Origin: an uncultured Erythrobacter sp.
GTDB taxonomy: Bacteria > Pseudomonadota > Alphaproteobacteria > Sphingomonadales > Sphingomonadaceae
DNA: 64,000 nt
Reading direction: 5' to 3'
Assembly: GCA_947503155.1 (NCBI GenBank)
Contig: CANNCL010000002.1
Coordinates: 62,001-126,000, forward strand
Part shown: positions 1 through 9,590 of the stretch, in pieces
Layout of the letters: each line of letters begins with the position of its first letter
Numbering within the stretch: the first letter of the stretch is position 1
Position numbers and translations under genes: made by a program
Notes under the pieces: model-generated
What the model saw: only the letters and a program-made list of their open reading frames with translations
Databases searched by the model: none
Told to the model about the DNA's origin: nothing

Positions 1-1773
1 AATGAAGGATTGGAGCGCGACGGCGCGTTCTATCTGTTCACTCTGCGCATGATCCCGGCGATCCCGTTTTTCGTGATCAATCTCGTGATGGGGCTGACGC
101 GGGTGAAAACACTCACATTCGCGTGGGTCAGCCAAATCGGCATGCTGCTCGGTACGATTGTGTTTGTGAATGCCGGGACGCAGCTGGCTCAGCTCGACAG
201 TTTGGAAGGTATTCTTTCGCCCAGTATCATCGGTTCGCTTGTTCTGCTGGCGATTGTACCTTGGATCGCGAAAGCCATCATCGGCCTCATTAAACGCCGC
301 AAAGTCTATGCCGGGTTCACTCGGCCCAAATCATACGACCGCAATTTGATCGTTATCGGCGCGGGCTCTGCTGGTCTTGTGGCCTCGTTGATTGCGGCGA
401 CAGTGAAGGCGAAGGTCACGCTGGTTGAGGCAAACGAGATGGGCGGGGATTGTCTCAACACAGGCTGCGTACCGTCAAAAGCCCTGATTAAGAGCGCCAA
501 AGTTGCCGCGACTATGCGGAATGCAGATCGTTACGGGATCACTCCTGTTGAACCGGAAATTCCGTTCAAACAAACACTCGCCCGCGTCATGGACATTATC
601 AAAGCCATCGAACCGCATGACAGTGTTGAGCGTTTCGAAGGGCTCGGCGTCGATGTGGTCAAAGGCTATGCGAAAATCATCGACCCATGGACGGTCGAGA
701 TTGCGCGCAATGATGGCGGCACACAGCGATTGACCGCGCGCAGCATTGTGATCGCCAGCGGAGCGGAGCCGGTTGTGCCCCCTATCGAGGGGATCGAGAC
801 ATCGGGATATCTGACCAGCGAAACCTTGTGGGATGCTTTTTCAAAATTGGACAAGGCACCTGCGCGGATCGCGGTTCTGGGCGGCGGTCCGATTGGCTGC
901 GAACTTAGCCAAGCGCTGGCGCGGCTAGGGTCGCATGTCACACAGGTTGAGATGGCGGACCATGTCCTTGGCCGAGAGGATGAGGATGTCTCGGCATTGG
1001 CGCGGACGGTGCTTGAAGAATCTGGCGTCACAGTCCTTACTGGACACCGCGCCGTTAGGGCAGAGGGCGGCGTACTGTTCGCTGACAAAGATGGCGCCGA
1101 AGCGAGCATCCCGTTTGACGCCCTGATCATCGCGGTGGGGCGTAAGGCCCGGCTTAGCGGTTTTGGGCTTGAGGAATTGGGCGTCGATACCGACCGGACA
1201 GTCACGACGGATGAATTCCTCGCGACCAAATTTCCCAACATCTTTGCCGCAGGCGATGTCGCTGGGCCGTATCAATTCACCCACACCGCAAGCCATCAGG
1301 CATGGTTCGCCAGCGTCAATGCGCTGTTCGGTCAGTTCAAGAAATTCAAAGCCGATTACCGTGTCATCCCGGCGGTGACGTTTTTGGACCCAGAAATCGC
1401 CCGCGTCGGCTTGAATGAAGCCGAAGCGCGCGAGCAAGGGATTGAGGTCGAAGTGACCCGCTATGAACTCGACGATCTGGACCGTGCGATTACAGAGAGC
1501 GAAACCAAGGGTTTTGTAAAAGTGCTGACGCCGCCGGGCAAGGATACCATCTTGGGTGCGACCATCGTGGGCAGTCATGCGGGCGAATTGCTGGCCGAAT
1601 ATGTGCTGGCGATGAAACACAAGATTGGCCTCAACAAGATCCTTGGTACCATTCATTCATACCCGACGATGGCCGAAGCCAATAAATTCGCCGCTGGCAA
1701 TTGGAAGCGCGCGAATAAGCCCGATGGGCTGCTTGGCTTGGTTGAGAAATATCATGATTGGCGGCGTGGCTGA
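1..1773 (+). CDS. TVP38/TMEM64 membrane domain fused to a pyridine-nucleotide disulfide oxidoreductase (5' partial)
   Basis: The frame is open from the first base, so the N terminus lies outside the window. Roughly the first 100 visible codons are hydrophobic and match the C-terminal part of a TVP38/TMEM64 (DedA-like) membrane domain (FYLFTLRMIPAIPFF). The rest is a complete FAD/NAD(P)-dependent class I disulfide oxidoreductase: an FAD dinucleotide fold GAGSAG, a redox pair CLNTGC near codon 150, a second nucleotide fold GGGPIG near codon 290, and a C-terminal HSYPTMAE catalytic-base motif. Lipoamide dehydrogenase and mercuric reductase are the nearest families. The paired C-terminal cysteines of MerA are absent and no mer genes are adjacent, so mercury reduction is not supported. 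The substrate is unknown. Confidence 0.88.
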   Translation, partial: NEGLERDGAFYLFTLRMIPAIPFFVINLVMGLTRVKTLTFAWVSQIGMLLGTIVFVNAGTQLAQLDSLEGILSPSIIGSLVLLAIVPWIAKAIIGLIKRRKVYAGFTRPKSYDRNLIVIGAGSAGLVASLIAATVKAKVTLVEANEMGGDCLNTGCVPSKALIKSAKVAATMRNADRYGITPVEPEIPFKQTLARVMDIIKAIEPHDSVERFEGLGVDVVKGYAKIIDPWTVEIARNDGGTQRLTARSIVIASGAEPVVPPIEGIETSGYLTSETLWDAFSKLDKAPARIAVLGGGPIGCELSQALARLGSHVTQVEMADHVLGREDEDVSALARTVLEESGVTVLTGHRAVRAEGGVLFADKDGAEASIPFDALIIAVGRKARLSGFGLEELGVDTDRTVTTDEFLATKFPNIFAAGDVAGPYQFTHTASHQAWFASVNALFGQFKKFKADYRVIPAVTFLDPEIARVGLNEAEAREQGIEVEVTRYELDDLDRAITESETKGFVKVLTPPGKDTILGATIVGSHAGELLAEYVLAMKHKIGLNKILGTIHSYPTMAEANKFAAGNWKRANKPDGLLGLVEKYHDWRRG

Positions 1774-1837
1774 TTCGGCATGGCTGATCTGGCACGGCTG
1801 ATTTGGCGGGGCGCTGTCCGTCCTAGGGGACTGAACA

Positions 1838-3115
1838 ATGGAATTGTTTGACCAACTGCGCGGGGTCATCGGCATTGCGGTGTTGCTCGCCCTTGCATGG
1901 GGGCTGAGCGAGGATCGCGGTGGTCGACCTGGCTGGCGCTGGATATTGGGCGCGTTGCTGCTGCAAGGTGCGCTTGCGCTCATTATAGTGCGGGTCCCAT
2001 TTGTTTGGGAATTGATGGCCTATGCCAACGCCGCCGTGTCGGCGGTCGAACGCGCGACATTGGACGGTTCGTCATACATGTTCGGCTATCTCGGCGGGGC
2101 CGACTTGCCGTTCGCCGTGAAAGAAGGCGCACAGCCGCCGCTCATCATCGCGTTTCAGATTTTGCCGCTGGTAATCGTGTTCTCGGCGCTCGCGGCATTG
2201 CTGTGGCATTGGGGCGTGTTGCGCTGGCTTGTGAATGGGTTGTCATTCGTGCTGCGCCGGACATTGGGCGTCAGCGGCGCCGTGGGTCTTTCAGGCGGAG
2301 CGAATATGTTCCTTGGTGTGGTTGAGAGCCCGCTCGTCGTGCGCGCCTATTTCGCAAGGATGAGCCGCGCCGAATTGTTCCAAGTTATGGTACTTGCAAT
2401 GGCCACGATCAGCGGTGCGATCTTGATCCTTTATGCGACAACTTTGCGCGACACTGTTCCGGACGCTGTGGGGCATATGATTTCAGCCTCGCTCATATCG
2501 CTTCCGGCAGCGCTCTTGATCGCAAAGCTCATGGTGCCCGGTGATGCCAATGAAATGAGCACGGAAACCGAAGGAAAAGAACCGGGCCTCAAATATGAAG
2601 GCAGCATTGATGCCATAGTAAAAGGTACAATGGACGGGATGCAGCTTTTCCTCGCGGTGATTGCTGTGATTATCGTGATTTTTGCGCTGGTTTCGCTTAC
2701 GGATCAGGTGCTCGCGTTGCTGCCCTTGGTTGGGGATGAGCCGCTAACGCTGAAACGAATATTCGGCTGGCTGTTCGCGCCAGTCATGTGGCTGATCGGT
2801 GTGCCTTGGGGGGAGGCGCAGTCTGCTGGCGGATTGATGGGTACGAAAGTGATCCTCAACGAATATGTTGCCTATCTCGAACTCGCTGCATTGCCCGCTG
2901 ACACGTTTGGCCCGCGCAGTCTGTTGATCGTCACCTATGCGATGTGCGGCGTCGCTAATCTTGCTAGCGTTGGATTGCTGGTTTCCACCATCGGAACCCT
3001 ATGCCCGGAACGACGCGCCGAAACCGCAGGATTGGGTATCAAGAGCTGGATTGCGGGTAACATAGCAACCGCCATGACGGGCGCTTGGATTGGCCTTGTC
3101 ACGTTCGGCTCCTAG
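1838..3115 (+). CDS. Concentrative nucleoside transporter, NupC/CNT family
   Basis: A 425-residue polytopic membrane protein with the CNT-family core around residues 148-190: GLSGGANMFLGVVESPL followed by an ATISG segment. In this family that region contains the conserved glutamate and helical hairpins that bind nucleoside and couple uptake to Na+ or H+. Length and hydrophobic profile fit bacterial NupC-type proteins. It lies 64 bp after the oxidoreductase, with a GGGGAC ribosome-binding site before the ATG. The next gene follows after 12 bp, so the two are probably co-transcribed. Expected role: nucleoside uptake across the inner membrane. Specificity for particular nucleosides cannot be read from the sequence. 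Confidence 0.9.
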   Translation: MELFDQLRGVIGIAVLLALAWGLSEDRGGRPGWRWILGALLLQGALALIIVRVPFVWELMAYANAAVSAVERATLDGSSYMFGYLGGADLPFAVKEGAQPPLIIAFQILPLVIVFSALAALLWHWGVLRWLVNGLSFVLRRTLGVSGAVGLSGGANMFLGVVESPLVVRAYFARMSRAELFQVMVLAMATISGAILILYATTLRDTVPDAVGHMISASLISLPAALLIAKLMVPGDANEMSTETEGKEPGLKYEGSIDAIVKGTMDGMQLFLAVIAVIIVIFALVSLTDQVLALLPLVGDEPLTLKRIFGWLFAPVMWLIGVPWGEAQSAGGLMGTKVILNEYVAYLELAALPADTFGPRSLLIVTYAMCGVANLASVGLLVSTIGTLCPERRAETAGLGIKSWIAGNIATAMTGAWIGLVTFGS

Positions 3116-3127
3116 AGGGATGGGCTA

Positions 3128-3730
3128 ATGCTTGATGCGAAACTCCGCCCTTTGATTGATCCGCCGCTGAACCGGTTAGGCCGCGCGCTTGCGGGTATGG
3201 GCGTGACCGCCAACATGCTCACCTTCGCTGGCCTTATGCTGGGGTTAGGCGGGGCGGCGGCTATCGCATTATCCGAAGTGTGGATCGGGCTTGCGCTCAT
3301 TATCGCCAATCGCTTAGCCGATGGCTTGGACGGAGCTGTTGCCCGGGCGAGCGCGCCGACGGATCTGGGCGGGTATTTCGACATTGTCGCCGATTTCGCG
3401 TTCTACGTATCGGTCCCTCTGGGCTTTGGCATCATGGCGGCGGATAACGCGCTGCCCGCTTTGGTGCTTGTCGCCAGCTTTGTTCTAACCGGAATAAGTT
3501 TCCTCGCATTCGCCGTTATCGCGGCGCAGCGCGGTGAAGAGACTGATGCGCACGGTGCGAAGAGTTTTTTCTACTCAACCGGCCTTGCCGAAGGGGCAGA
3601 GACGATCGCAGCTTTTGTTGCGATGTGCCTGTTCCCGGCATGGTTCGGAATGATCGCTTACGGATACGCAGCGTTATGCACGCTGACCGTGCTTCAGCGA
3701 AGCGCGCTCGCCGTAAAGCAATTCGGCTAG
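3128..3730 (+). CDS. CDP-alcohol phosphatidyltransferase family protein
   Basis: This 200-residue membrane protein carries the family signature DGLDGAVAR, then eight residues, G, three residues, D, three residues, D (residues about 65-90). Those aspartates bind the metal and CDP-alcohol. The family transfers a phosphatidyl group from a CDP-activated lipid to an alcohol acceptor in phospholipid synthesis. A strong GAGGGATGGG ribosome-binding site precedes the ATG, only 12 bp after the nucleoside transporter. The acceptor (glycerol phosphate, inositol phosphate, serine or other) is not determined. The protein is too divergent to call PgsA or PssA with confidence. Confidence 0.88.
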   Translation: MLDAKLRPLIDPPLNRLGRALAGMGVTANMLTFAGLMLGLGGAAAIALSEVWIGLALIIANRLADGLDGAVARASAPTDLGGYFDIVADFAFYVSVPLGFGIMAADNALPALVLVASFVLTGISFLAFAVIAAQRGEETDAHGAKSFFYSTGLAEGAETIAAFVAMCLFPAWFGMIAYGYAALCTLTVLQRSALAVKQFG

Positions 3731-3738
3731 CGCTTCAT

Positions 3739-4542
3739 TCAGCGCTGACCGATTTGCGCCGCGACCAATTCGCGCAATTCGGCAATCCTTGCGGCATTGG
3801 CTCCAAGGTCGCTTTGACCAACACGGCTGACAGAGCGGAAATCGATTTCCTGTTCCCCGATCCGCGCCACTACATCGTCTTCAAAACCAAACCAAAAGGT
3901 TCCAGCAACGCCTTCGACTCGGCCTGCTTCAGCATCGGTTTGGATATTATCGAAGCCCATGTTCCCCATCGCCGCCGCAACCGCCGCAACGGCATCGTTT
4001 TTGCTGGCACCGCCAAGGGGCAGGGGAGACAATTCAGCATAGGTGTCATTAATGATCTGCGCATGGCTCTTAATCGCCAGTTCGGGCGCGCTCCCTGCGT
4101 ACATTTCAATCTCACCCAAAGGCAGTTGGTAGTCGCTAAGCGGGTTGGCTTCGCTTTCCGCGCGCGCCGTCATCGTCTCGGCTGAGAAGGCCGGCGGATT
4201 GGCGGTGTCGGTTGCGACATCATGGATCGGATTCGCCTCAGCCGTGCCAGCAGCAGAAAGAAATGCAGCAAACATCCCAGCCGGCAACAGGACACCAAGC
4301 GCGCCAATTGCAATTACGACCCTGCGGCGAGGTTTCTTAAGAAGGCCGATAATGAGCGAGATCAAAGCAACAACGGCAACAATGCCAAGCACGAATACAC
4401 CGGCTTGAAACGTCATGCCGATTAAACCAGTTTGCCAACTCCACAAACCAATCTTGGTGCCAAGCGCGGCGACCATGAAATAGATCGGCAGAAAGACCAG
4501 CAGAGCGAGGGTGAGTTTGGTGTGCCAAGGAATATTTTTCAT
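3739..4542 (-). CDS. Membrane-anchored DUF1499 domain protein
   Basis: The start chosen gives 267 residues beginning MKNIPWH, preceded by AAAGAGA at suitable spacing. The frame could extend 29 codons further, but that extension looks non-coding. Three hydrophobic segments lie in about the first 90 residues, followed by a soluble C-terminal part ending in a DUF1499 domain (EGVAGTFWFGFEDDVVARI). DUF1499 proteins are mostly uncharacterised envelope proteins. It is convergent with the phosphatidyltransferase gene (8 bp between stops) and divergent from the cytochrome c gene. No enzymatic residues were recognised and the function is unknown. Confidence 0.75.
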   Translation of the reverse strand: MKNIPWHTKLTLALLVFLPIYFMVAALGTKIGLWSWQTGLIGMTFQAGVFVLGIVAVVALISLIIGLLKKPRRRVVIAIGALGVLLPAGMFAAFLSAAGTAEANPIHDVATDTANPPAFSAETMTARAESEANPLSDYQLPLGEIEMYAGSAPELAIKSHAQIINDTYAELSPLPLGGASKNDAVAAVAAAMGNMGFDNIQTDAEAGRVEGVAGTFWFGFEDDVVARIGEQEIDFRSVSRVGQSDLGANAARIAELRELVAAQIGQR

Positions 4543-4804
4543 GGCAGTCTCTTTAACAAGAGGCGGGCAATAGGCAATCCATTCAGGTCCCCTGTATTGA
4601 GAGGATGTCGGATGCACGGCGATGGCCAAGCATCATTCTTTGCCTAAAATGTCGGATAATCTTCGCAAACTTGTGCGTTGGAATGTAATGATCCCTGAGC
4701 TTTGGGACGACGCAGCTTTAACCGTTTTTGGTGAGCGTTTCTCCAAAACAGTAAGGTTATGATCGGGTTTGATGTATGACCGGTTCGAATGATTTAGAGG
4801 GAAG

Positions 4805-5266
4805 ATGATCACTATGCGTAAGATGGTGTTGAGTGCGATCGCGCTGACCAGCCTCGTTGGCGTATCGGCCTGCGGAGAAGGCCCCGCTTCGCAAGATGCT
4901 CCGGATGAGACTGAAGCGGCCGCTGAACCAGAAATCGAACTGACCTTTGCAGAAATGACCGGCGATGCCGCGGCTGGCGAGCGTGTTTTTGTCCAATGCA
5001 AGGCCTGTCACCTGCTCGAAGAAGGCAAGAATGGCGTAGGACCCTCTCTCTATGGCGTGATCGGGCGCGAAGCGGGTGCGGTTGATGGCTTCAACTATTC
5101 CGACGCGAATTCAGGCAGTGATATTACATGGACCCCAGAAATCATGTTTGAATATCTGGAATCGCCGCGTGACTATCTGCCAGGCAGTCGGATGGCTTAT
5201 CCTGGTCTGAAAAATGCGCAGGATCGCGCCGATCTGATTGCCTATTTGGGCACTAACGGCGAATAA
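4805..5266 (+). CDS. Lipoprotein c-type cytochrome (class I, cytochrome c2-like)
   Basis: 153 residues with an N-terminal signal ending in a lipobox (VSAC, Cys about residue 22), so the mature protein is probably lipid-anchored on the periplasmic side. It has one heme-binding motif CKACH near residue 65 and a likely axial methionine in GSRMAYPG near residue 130, typical of class I cytochromes related to c2/c550. Expected role: single-electron carrier to a terminal oxidase or reductase. The start is either this ATG or the ATG three codons later. An AGAGGGAAG ribosome-binding site abuts the first, so the downstream ATG is possible. It is followed by a long bidirectional hairpin. Confidence 0.88.
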   Translation: MITMRKMVLSAIALTSLVGVSACGEGPASQDAPDETEAAAEPEIELTFAEMTGDAAAGERVFVQCKACHLLEEGKNGVGPSLYGVIGREAGAVDGFNYSDANSGSDITWTPEIMFEYLESPRDYLPGSRMAYPGLKNAQDRADLIAYLGTNGE

Positions 5267-5289
5267 AACGCCAGTTATTCAAGCAATAA

Positions 5290-5344
5290 AGCGATGCCGC
5301 GAAAACCAGGCAACATTCTCGGTTTTCGCGGCATCGCTGTAAAA
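5290..5344. terminator. Bidirectional terminator between the cytochrome c gene and hemA
   Basis: A perfect 18-bp inverted repeat (arms 5290-5307 and 5321-5338, 13-nt loop) lies between two convergent genes. The minus strand continues with TTTATT after the hairpin, and a seven-A run flanks the plus-strand side. Position and stability indicate a shared transcription terminator. Confidence 0.75.
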
Positions 5345-5358
5345 AAACTTGGCAGCGT

Positions 5359-6579
5359 TTAGGCTGCTGTAGCCATCCGCGCCAATTCGCATTTTGACCA
5401 AATTTCCGACAGCGCATTGATGAGGCGGTCGATATCACCCTCGTCGTGAACGGGCGAAGGGGTCAGGCGCAATCGTTCCGTCCCAACAGGCACGGTCGGA
5501 TAATTGATCGGCTGCACATAGATGCCGTGATTGTCCATGAGCCAATCACTGATCATCTTGCACTTCTTCGCATCGCCTACCATCACCGGGATGATATGGC
5601 TGGGATTGTTGAGATGCGGGATGCCCATAATATCGAGTTTGCGGCGCACTTGGGCAACGCGTTCTTGTTGCGTTTCGCGCTCTTCATTGCTGGTTTTGAG
5701 ATGGCGGATACTGGCCGCCGCACCGGCCGCAACGGCAGGGGGCAGTGCGGTTGAGAAAATAAATCCGCTGGCGAAACTCCGCACGAAATCGACCAAATTG
5801 CGGCTCGCCGCGATATAGCCGCCCATAACTCCGTATGCTTTGCCCAGCGTGCCCTCGATCACGGTGATCCGGTCCATCAAGCCTTCGCGCTCGGCGATGC
5901 CGCCGCCGCGTGGTCCATAGAGGCCGACCGCGTGAACTTCGTCGATGTAACTCATCGCGCCGTGCTTTTCGCAGACGTCTAGGATTTCAGCGATTGGGGC
6001 GATGTCGCCATCCATCGAATAGACGCTTTCGAAAGCGACCAATTTGGGCACTTCGGGGCCGAATTCAGACAGCATCCGGTCGAGGTCTTGTGGATCGTTG
6101 TGTTTCCATATCTTGTAAGGCGCGCGGCTATGGCGAATGCCTTCGATCATGGAGGCGTGATTGAGGGCGTCGGAGAACACCACACAACCCGGTATCTTAC
6201 CCGCCAATGTACCAAGACCCGCCCAGTTGGACACATATCCGCTTGTGAACAACAGCGCGCTTTGTTTGCCGTGCAAATCGGCGAGTTCCGCTTCAAGCTC
6301 GACATGATAATGATTGGTGCCAGAGATATTGCGCGTTCCGCCCGCGCCCGCGCCGCATTCATCGAGGGTCGAATGCATCGCATCTAGCACTTTGGGATGC
6401 TGCCCCATGCCGAGGTAATCATTCGAACACCACACGGTTACCGCCTGTGTCTCTTCGCCGACAAAGCGTGTCGCATGAGGGAATTTGCCGCGGTGCCGTT
6501 TAATGTCAGTAAAGACGCGGTAGCGCCCATCTTCGCGGACGCTGTCCAGCTCGCCGGCGAAATAGGTTTCGAAATCCAT
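5359..6579 (-). CDS. hemA: 5-aminolevulinate synthase
   Basis: A PLP-dependent alpha-oxoamine synthase that condenses glycine with succinyl-CoA to 5-aminolevulinate, the first committed step of tetrapyrrole synthesis by the C4 route used by alphaproteobacteria. The 406-residue start MDFETYF has AGAGGG eight bases upstream and is preferred to an ATG seven codons earlier. The N-terminal GRYRVF segment, the glycine-rich [11 protein letters not shown] region and the PLP lysine in [12 protein letters not shown] (about residue 247, matching K248 of Rhodobacter enzymes) are all present. It is monocistronic between a terminator and a roughly 250-bp upstream region. No bacteriochlorophyll genes are in view, so it is assigned simply to haem supply. 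Confidence 0.96.
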   Translation of the reverse strand: MDFETYFAGELDSVREDGRYRVFTDIKRHRGKFPHATRFVGEETQAVTVWCSNDYLGMGQHPKVLDAMHSTLDECGAGAGGTRNISGTNHYHVELEAELADLHGKQSALLFTSGYVSNWAGLGTLAGKIPGCVVFSDALNHASMIEGIRHSRAPYKIWKHNDPQDLDRMLSEFGPEVPKLVAFESVYSMDGDIAPIAEILDVCEKHGAMSYIDEVHAVGLYGPRGGGIAEREGLMDRITVIEGTLGKAYGVMGGYIAASRNLVDFVRSFASGFIFSTALPPAVAAGAAASIRHLKTSNEERETQQERVAQVRRKLDIMGIPHLNNPSHIIPVMVGDAKKCKMISDWLMDNHGIYVQPINYPTVPVGTERLRLTPSPVHDEGDIDRLINALSEIWSKCELARMATAA

Positions 6580-6761
6580 GGGTTTGCCCTCTTTTTCCAT
6601 GATTATTCTCTCACGTCGCTTCAGCCTTCACCGCGCCCCATCGCTTTTACACACCGACGCGAAAATGCCTATCCCCAAAACATCCCATCTCTGAATTGCG
6701 CCGCAAGGAATAAATGATCGATCGAACCCAGCCTTTGTGTCCATCACTTGGCTGGCAAATC

Positions 6762-6784
6762 GCCATATCAATTCGGATATTGGC
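6762..6784. promoter_or_regulatory. Imperfect dyad upstream of hemA
   Basis: GCCATATC and GATATTGGC flank a 6-nt centre about 185 bp upstream of the hemA start and just past the end of the iron-permease gene. It could be an operator for hemA or a weak terminator for the permease transcript. No known regulator box was matched, so this is only a candidate. Confidence 0.25.
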
Positions 6785-6833
6785 CTGACGACCGGATAAA
6801 ATAGCGAGGCTGGCTGATATTTTTGTATGACCG

Positions 6834-8516
6834 TTAAGCCTTGCCGGTTCGTGTCAGTAACAAGACTGGCAGCAGGCCCGCAGCCAACAAGATCAATGCT
6901 GGGATCGATGCCTCCACCAGCCGTTCGTCACTGGCGAGGCGGAATGTGCGGGTGGCGAGCGTTTCGAGGTTAAAAGGCCGCAGGATCAAAGTCGCAGGCA
7001 ATTCGCGCAAAGTGTCGATAAACACCAACGCAGCAGCGGCAGCGAGGCTGGGGCTGAGTAGCGGTGCGTAAATTCGGGCCAAAACGCGAGCAGGCCTAGC
7101 GCCAAGCGAGCGGGCGGCGGCGTCGAGTGATGGGGGTATCTTGCTCATCCCGCCATCGACGGTGTTAAAAGCAACAGTGAGGAAACGCACCGAAAGCGCA
7201 TAGATTAGCACCGCGCTGGTGCCGGTTAGGATCAGTCCGCCGGTATAGCCAAAGCTGTCGCGCGCAATGCGGCTGAGGCCAACATCGAGTAAACCAAGCG
7301 GGGCCAGCAATCCCACCGCGAGAAGCGCACCGGGCAAGGCATAGCCCAGCGTCGAAACCCGGATTGCACCAGATGCGATACGGCTATTTGATCGCGATTT
7401 GGCAAAGGCGAGCAACAATGCGGCAATCAAGCAAACCGCGGATGTCACGAGACCAAGCCAAAGGCTGCCGCTGGCGTAGCTCCACAGGTCGCCGGTTGCG
7501 GCGATAGCTGTTTCGCTCATGGCCATACCGCCAAGGTGCAGCGCTGGAATCACGAAGCCAAGCAATACAGGCACACAGCAAGCGAAGATGGCAAGAGCTT
7601 TGCCTTGCGCAGAGAGCGCAATGAGCGGTTCGTCATTGCGGGTGGCCAAACCATCTTTGCTATCGCTTCGGCCGGACCGGGTACGCGCTTCAAACGCGAT
7701 CAATGCGATGACGAAGATCAGCATCATAGCCGCGAGTTTTAGCGCTGCTTGCTTGTCGCCCATCGCGAGCCAGCTACGAAAAATGCCGGTGCTGAAAGTG
7801 GGAATCGCGAAATATTGCGCGACTCCGAAATCGGCGAGCACCTCCATCAGCACGAGTGCTAAGCCGCCCGCAATTGCCGGACGCGCGGCTGGTAAGGCCA
7901 CCTGCCAGAAGGCGCGGAACGGCGATGCTCCAAGGCTGCGCGCGGCGCGGAATTGGCCAAGGCTTTGCGCGGCAAAGGCCGCCCGGGCAAGGATATAGAC
8001 GTAGGGATATAGGACGATGCCAAGGACGAAGGCGCCGCCAGGAAGTGATCGGATTTGCGGAAACCAGTAATCGCCTCCGCTCATTCCGGCGGCTGCGCGC
8101 AGCCCGCTTTGCACCGGCCCTGTGAAATCGAGCAAGTCGGCGTAAATATAGGCCGCGATATAGGCGGGCACCGCGAGCGGTAGAACCAGCGCCCATGCGA
8201 ATATTGTCCGACCGGGAAACCGCGCAGCGCTTACCAGCCAAGCGCAACCAGTGCCCAAAATAGCGGCAAGCCCCCCAGCGATCACCATCATCAACAAAGT
8301 GTTGCCCACATATTGGGCAAGCACCGTCTGCGCGAGATGTGTGATGGCTTGCATTCCGCCGCTGGGCGCGGAAACAATGATCGCGGCAATCGGCACTGCT
8401 GCCATCAATGCGATTAGCAATGCGGATATGGTCAATCCGCCCAAACCAGTGTTTGCGGGTACACTTGCGCGCGGGCTTAGGGATTGCGTAAGGCGGCTCA
8501 CTGCGATCTTAGACAT
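6834..8516 (-). CDS. Ferric-iron ABC transporter permease (FbpB/ThiP-like, two fused permease halves)
   Basis: 560 residues with about a dozen hydrophobic segments. Two cytoplasmic EAA-type loops that dock the ATPase are visible: AARSLGASPFRAF in the first half and AARSLGARPARVL in the second. This duplicated arrangement is typical of Fe(III) (FbpB/SfuB) and thiamine (ThiP) permeases. The linked binding protein is of the iron type, which favours Fe3+. Unusually, it is divergent from its ATPase gene, with only 31 bp between the two starts. A GGCTGA sequence directly before the ATG is a weak ribosome-binding site. Confidence 0.9.
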   Translation of the reverse strand: MSKIAVSRLTQSLSPRASVPANTGLGGLTISALLIALMAAVPIAAIIVSAPSGGMQAITHLAQTVLAQYVGNTLLMMVIAGGLAAILGTGCAWLVSAARFPGRTIFAWALVLPLAVPAYIAAYIYADLLDFTGPVQSGLRAAAGMSGGDYWFPQIRSLPGGAFVLGIVLYPYVYILARAAFAAQSLGQFRAARSLGASPFRAFWQVALPAARPAIAGGLALVLMEVLADFGVAQYFAIPTFSTGIFRSWLAMGDKQAALKLAAMMLIFVIALIAFEARTRSGRSDSKDGLATRNDEPLIALSAQGKALAIFACCVPVLLGFVIPALHLGGMAMSETAIAATGDLWSYASGSLWLGLVTSAVCLIAALLLAFAKSRSNSRIASGAIRVSTLGYALPGALLAVGLLAPLGLLDVGLSRIARDSFGYTGGLILTGTSAVLIYALSVRFLTVAFNTVDGGMSKIPPSLDAAARSLGARPARVLARIYAPLLSPSLAAAAALVFIDTLRELPATLILRPFNLETLATRTFRLASDERLVEASIPALILLAAGLLPVLLLTRTGKA

Positions 8517-8547
8517 TCAGCCAAATCGCGCTGCACGGGACAATCAT

Positions 8548-9567
8548 GTGAGCCTCGAATTTCGTCATATTGCCCATGCTTACGGAGAGGTGGCGGCGCT
8601 GCGTGATGTGTCTTTTACTGCGCCCGCTTCAGAAATCACCTGCCTGCTTGGATCGTCAGGCTGCGGGAAGTCAACCTTGCTGAACCTCGCCGCCGGGCTT
8701 TTGCCGGTGCAACAGGGCAGTGTCCATGTCGCGGGCGAGTTGATCGCACAGGCAGGGATGAACCCGCCGCCAGAGGATCGAGCCGTGGGTCTTGTCTTTC
8801 AGGATGGTGCGTTGTTCCCGCATATGAATGTCGCCGCCAATATCGCGTTTGGGATGCCGGCGGTTGATCCGGGTGAGATTGAAAATTGGCTGGATAGGGT
8901 GGGGCTATCTGGGTTGGGCCATCGGTATCCGCATGAACTGTCCGGTGGTCAGCAGCAGCGCGCGGCGCTTGCTCGTGCGATGGCTCCAAGACCAGAGGTT
9001 CTGCTGATGGATGAGCCTTTTGCGAGCGTCGATAGTGTGCTGCGCCGCCGATTGCGCCGGGATTGCCGGATGCTGCTGCGCGCGGCGGGGACGACGACCG
9101 TGTTGGTGACCCATGATCCAGAAGAGGCGCTCGATATTGGGGATAAGATTGCCGTGATGGAGGAGGGGCGGATCGTGCAATTTGCTGCGCCTCAAGACCT
9201 GCATGACAATCCTGCTGCGGCATCGGTGGGCGCGATATTTGGCGGTGCGCAAGTGGTGCGTGCGGTTCGCGAGGGCGATGATTTGCGAACCGCGTTTGGG
9301 TTGTGGCCAATCGAGTGTGTGACCGGCGTGATGCCCGATAGCGCTGATCTTGATCTGCTAATCAGCGCGGAGCGTGTCGAGCTGACAATTGATTCGCAGG
9401 GGCTAGCCGTGCGCGATGTGCATCCGATGGGACCAGCAAGCAGGGTGTTGTTAGAAGCCGGTGACAGCCAGGAAATCACGGCGGTAACTGAGCAAGCGGT
9501 TAATCCTTCGGCGTGCTATCGTCCGGTTCCCGAGCAAGGCAGCGCGCGTGCCTTTGCTCGCACATAA
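8548..9567 (+). CDS. Ferric-iron ABC transporter ATP-binding protein
   Basis: A GTG start at 8548 is preferred because ACGGGA lies seven bases upstream and the protein then begins like its family (SLEFRHIAHAYG). The open frame extends further upstream but overlaps the divergent permease gene. The 339-residue product has Walker A GSSGCGKST near residue 35, signature LSGGQQQR near 131, Walker B LLMDEP near 152 and an H-loop VTHD, followed by a C-terminal regulatory TOBE-like region. It energises iron import with the divergent permease and the downstream binding lipoprotein. Confidence 0.93.
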   Translation: MSLEFRHIAHAYGEVAALRDVSFTAPASEITCLLGSSGCGKSTLLNLAAGLLPVQQGSVHVAGELIAQAGMNPPPEDRAVGLVFQDGALFPHMNVAANIAFGMPAVDPGEIENWLDRVGLSGLGHRYPHELSGGQQQRAALARAMAPRPEVLLMDEPFASVDSVLRRRLRRDCRMLLRAAGTTTVLVTHDPEEALDIGDKIAVMEEGRIVQFAAPQDLHDNPAAASVGAIFGGAQVVRAVREGDDLRTAFGLWPIECVTGVMPDSADLDLLISAERVELTIDSQGLAVRDVHPMGPASRVLLEAGDSQEITAVTEQAVNPSACYRPVPEQGSARAFART

Positions 9568-9590
9568 CGCTTGCCTTCCTAAAAATACTA

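Noticed and set aside
1..1773. Mercuric reductase (merA)
   Set aside because: Redox CLNTGC is shared by all class I enzymes; the C-terminal Cys pair of MerA and mer neighbours are missing.
5359..6579. hemA as part of a photosynthesis gene cluster
   Set aside because: No bch, puf or PpsR-type genes are in the window; ALAS is the ordinary haem enzyme of alphaproteobacteria.
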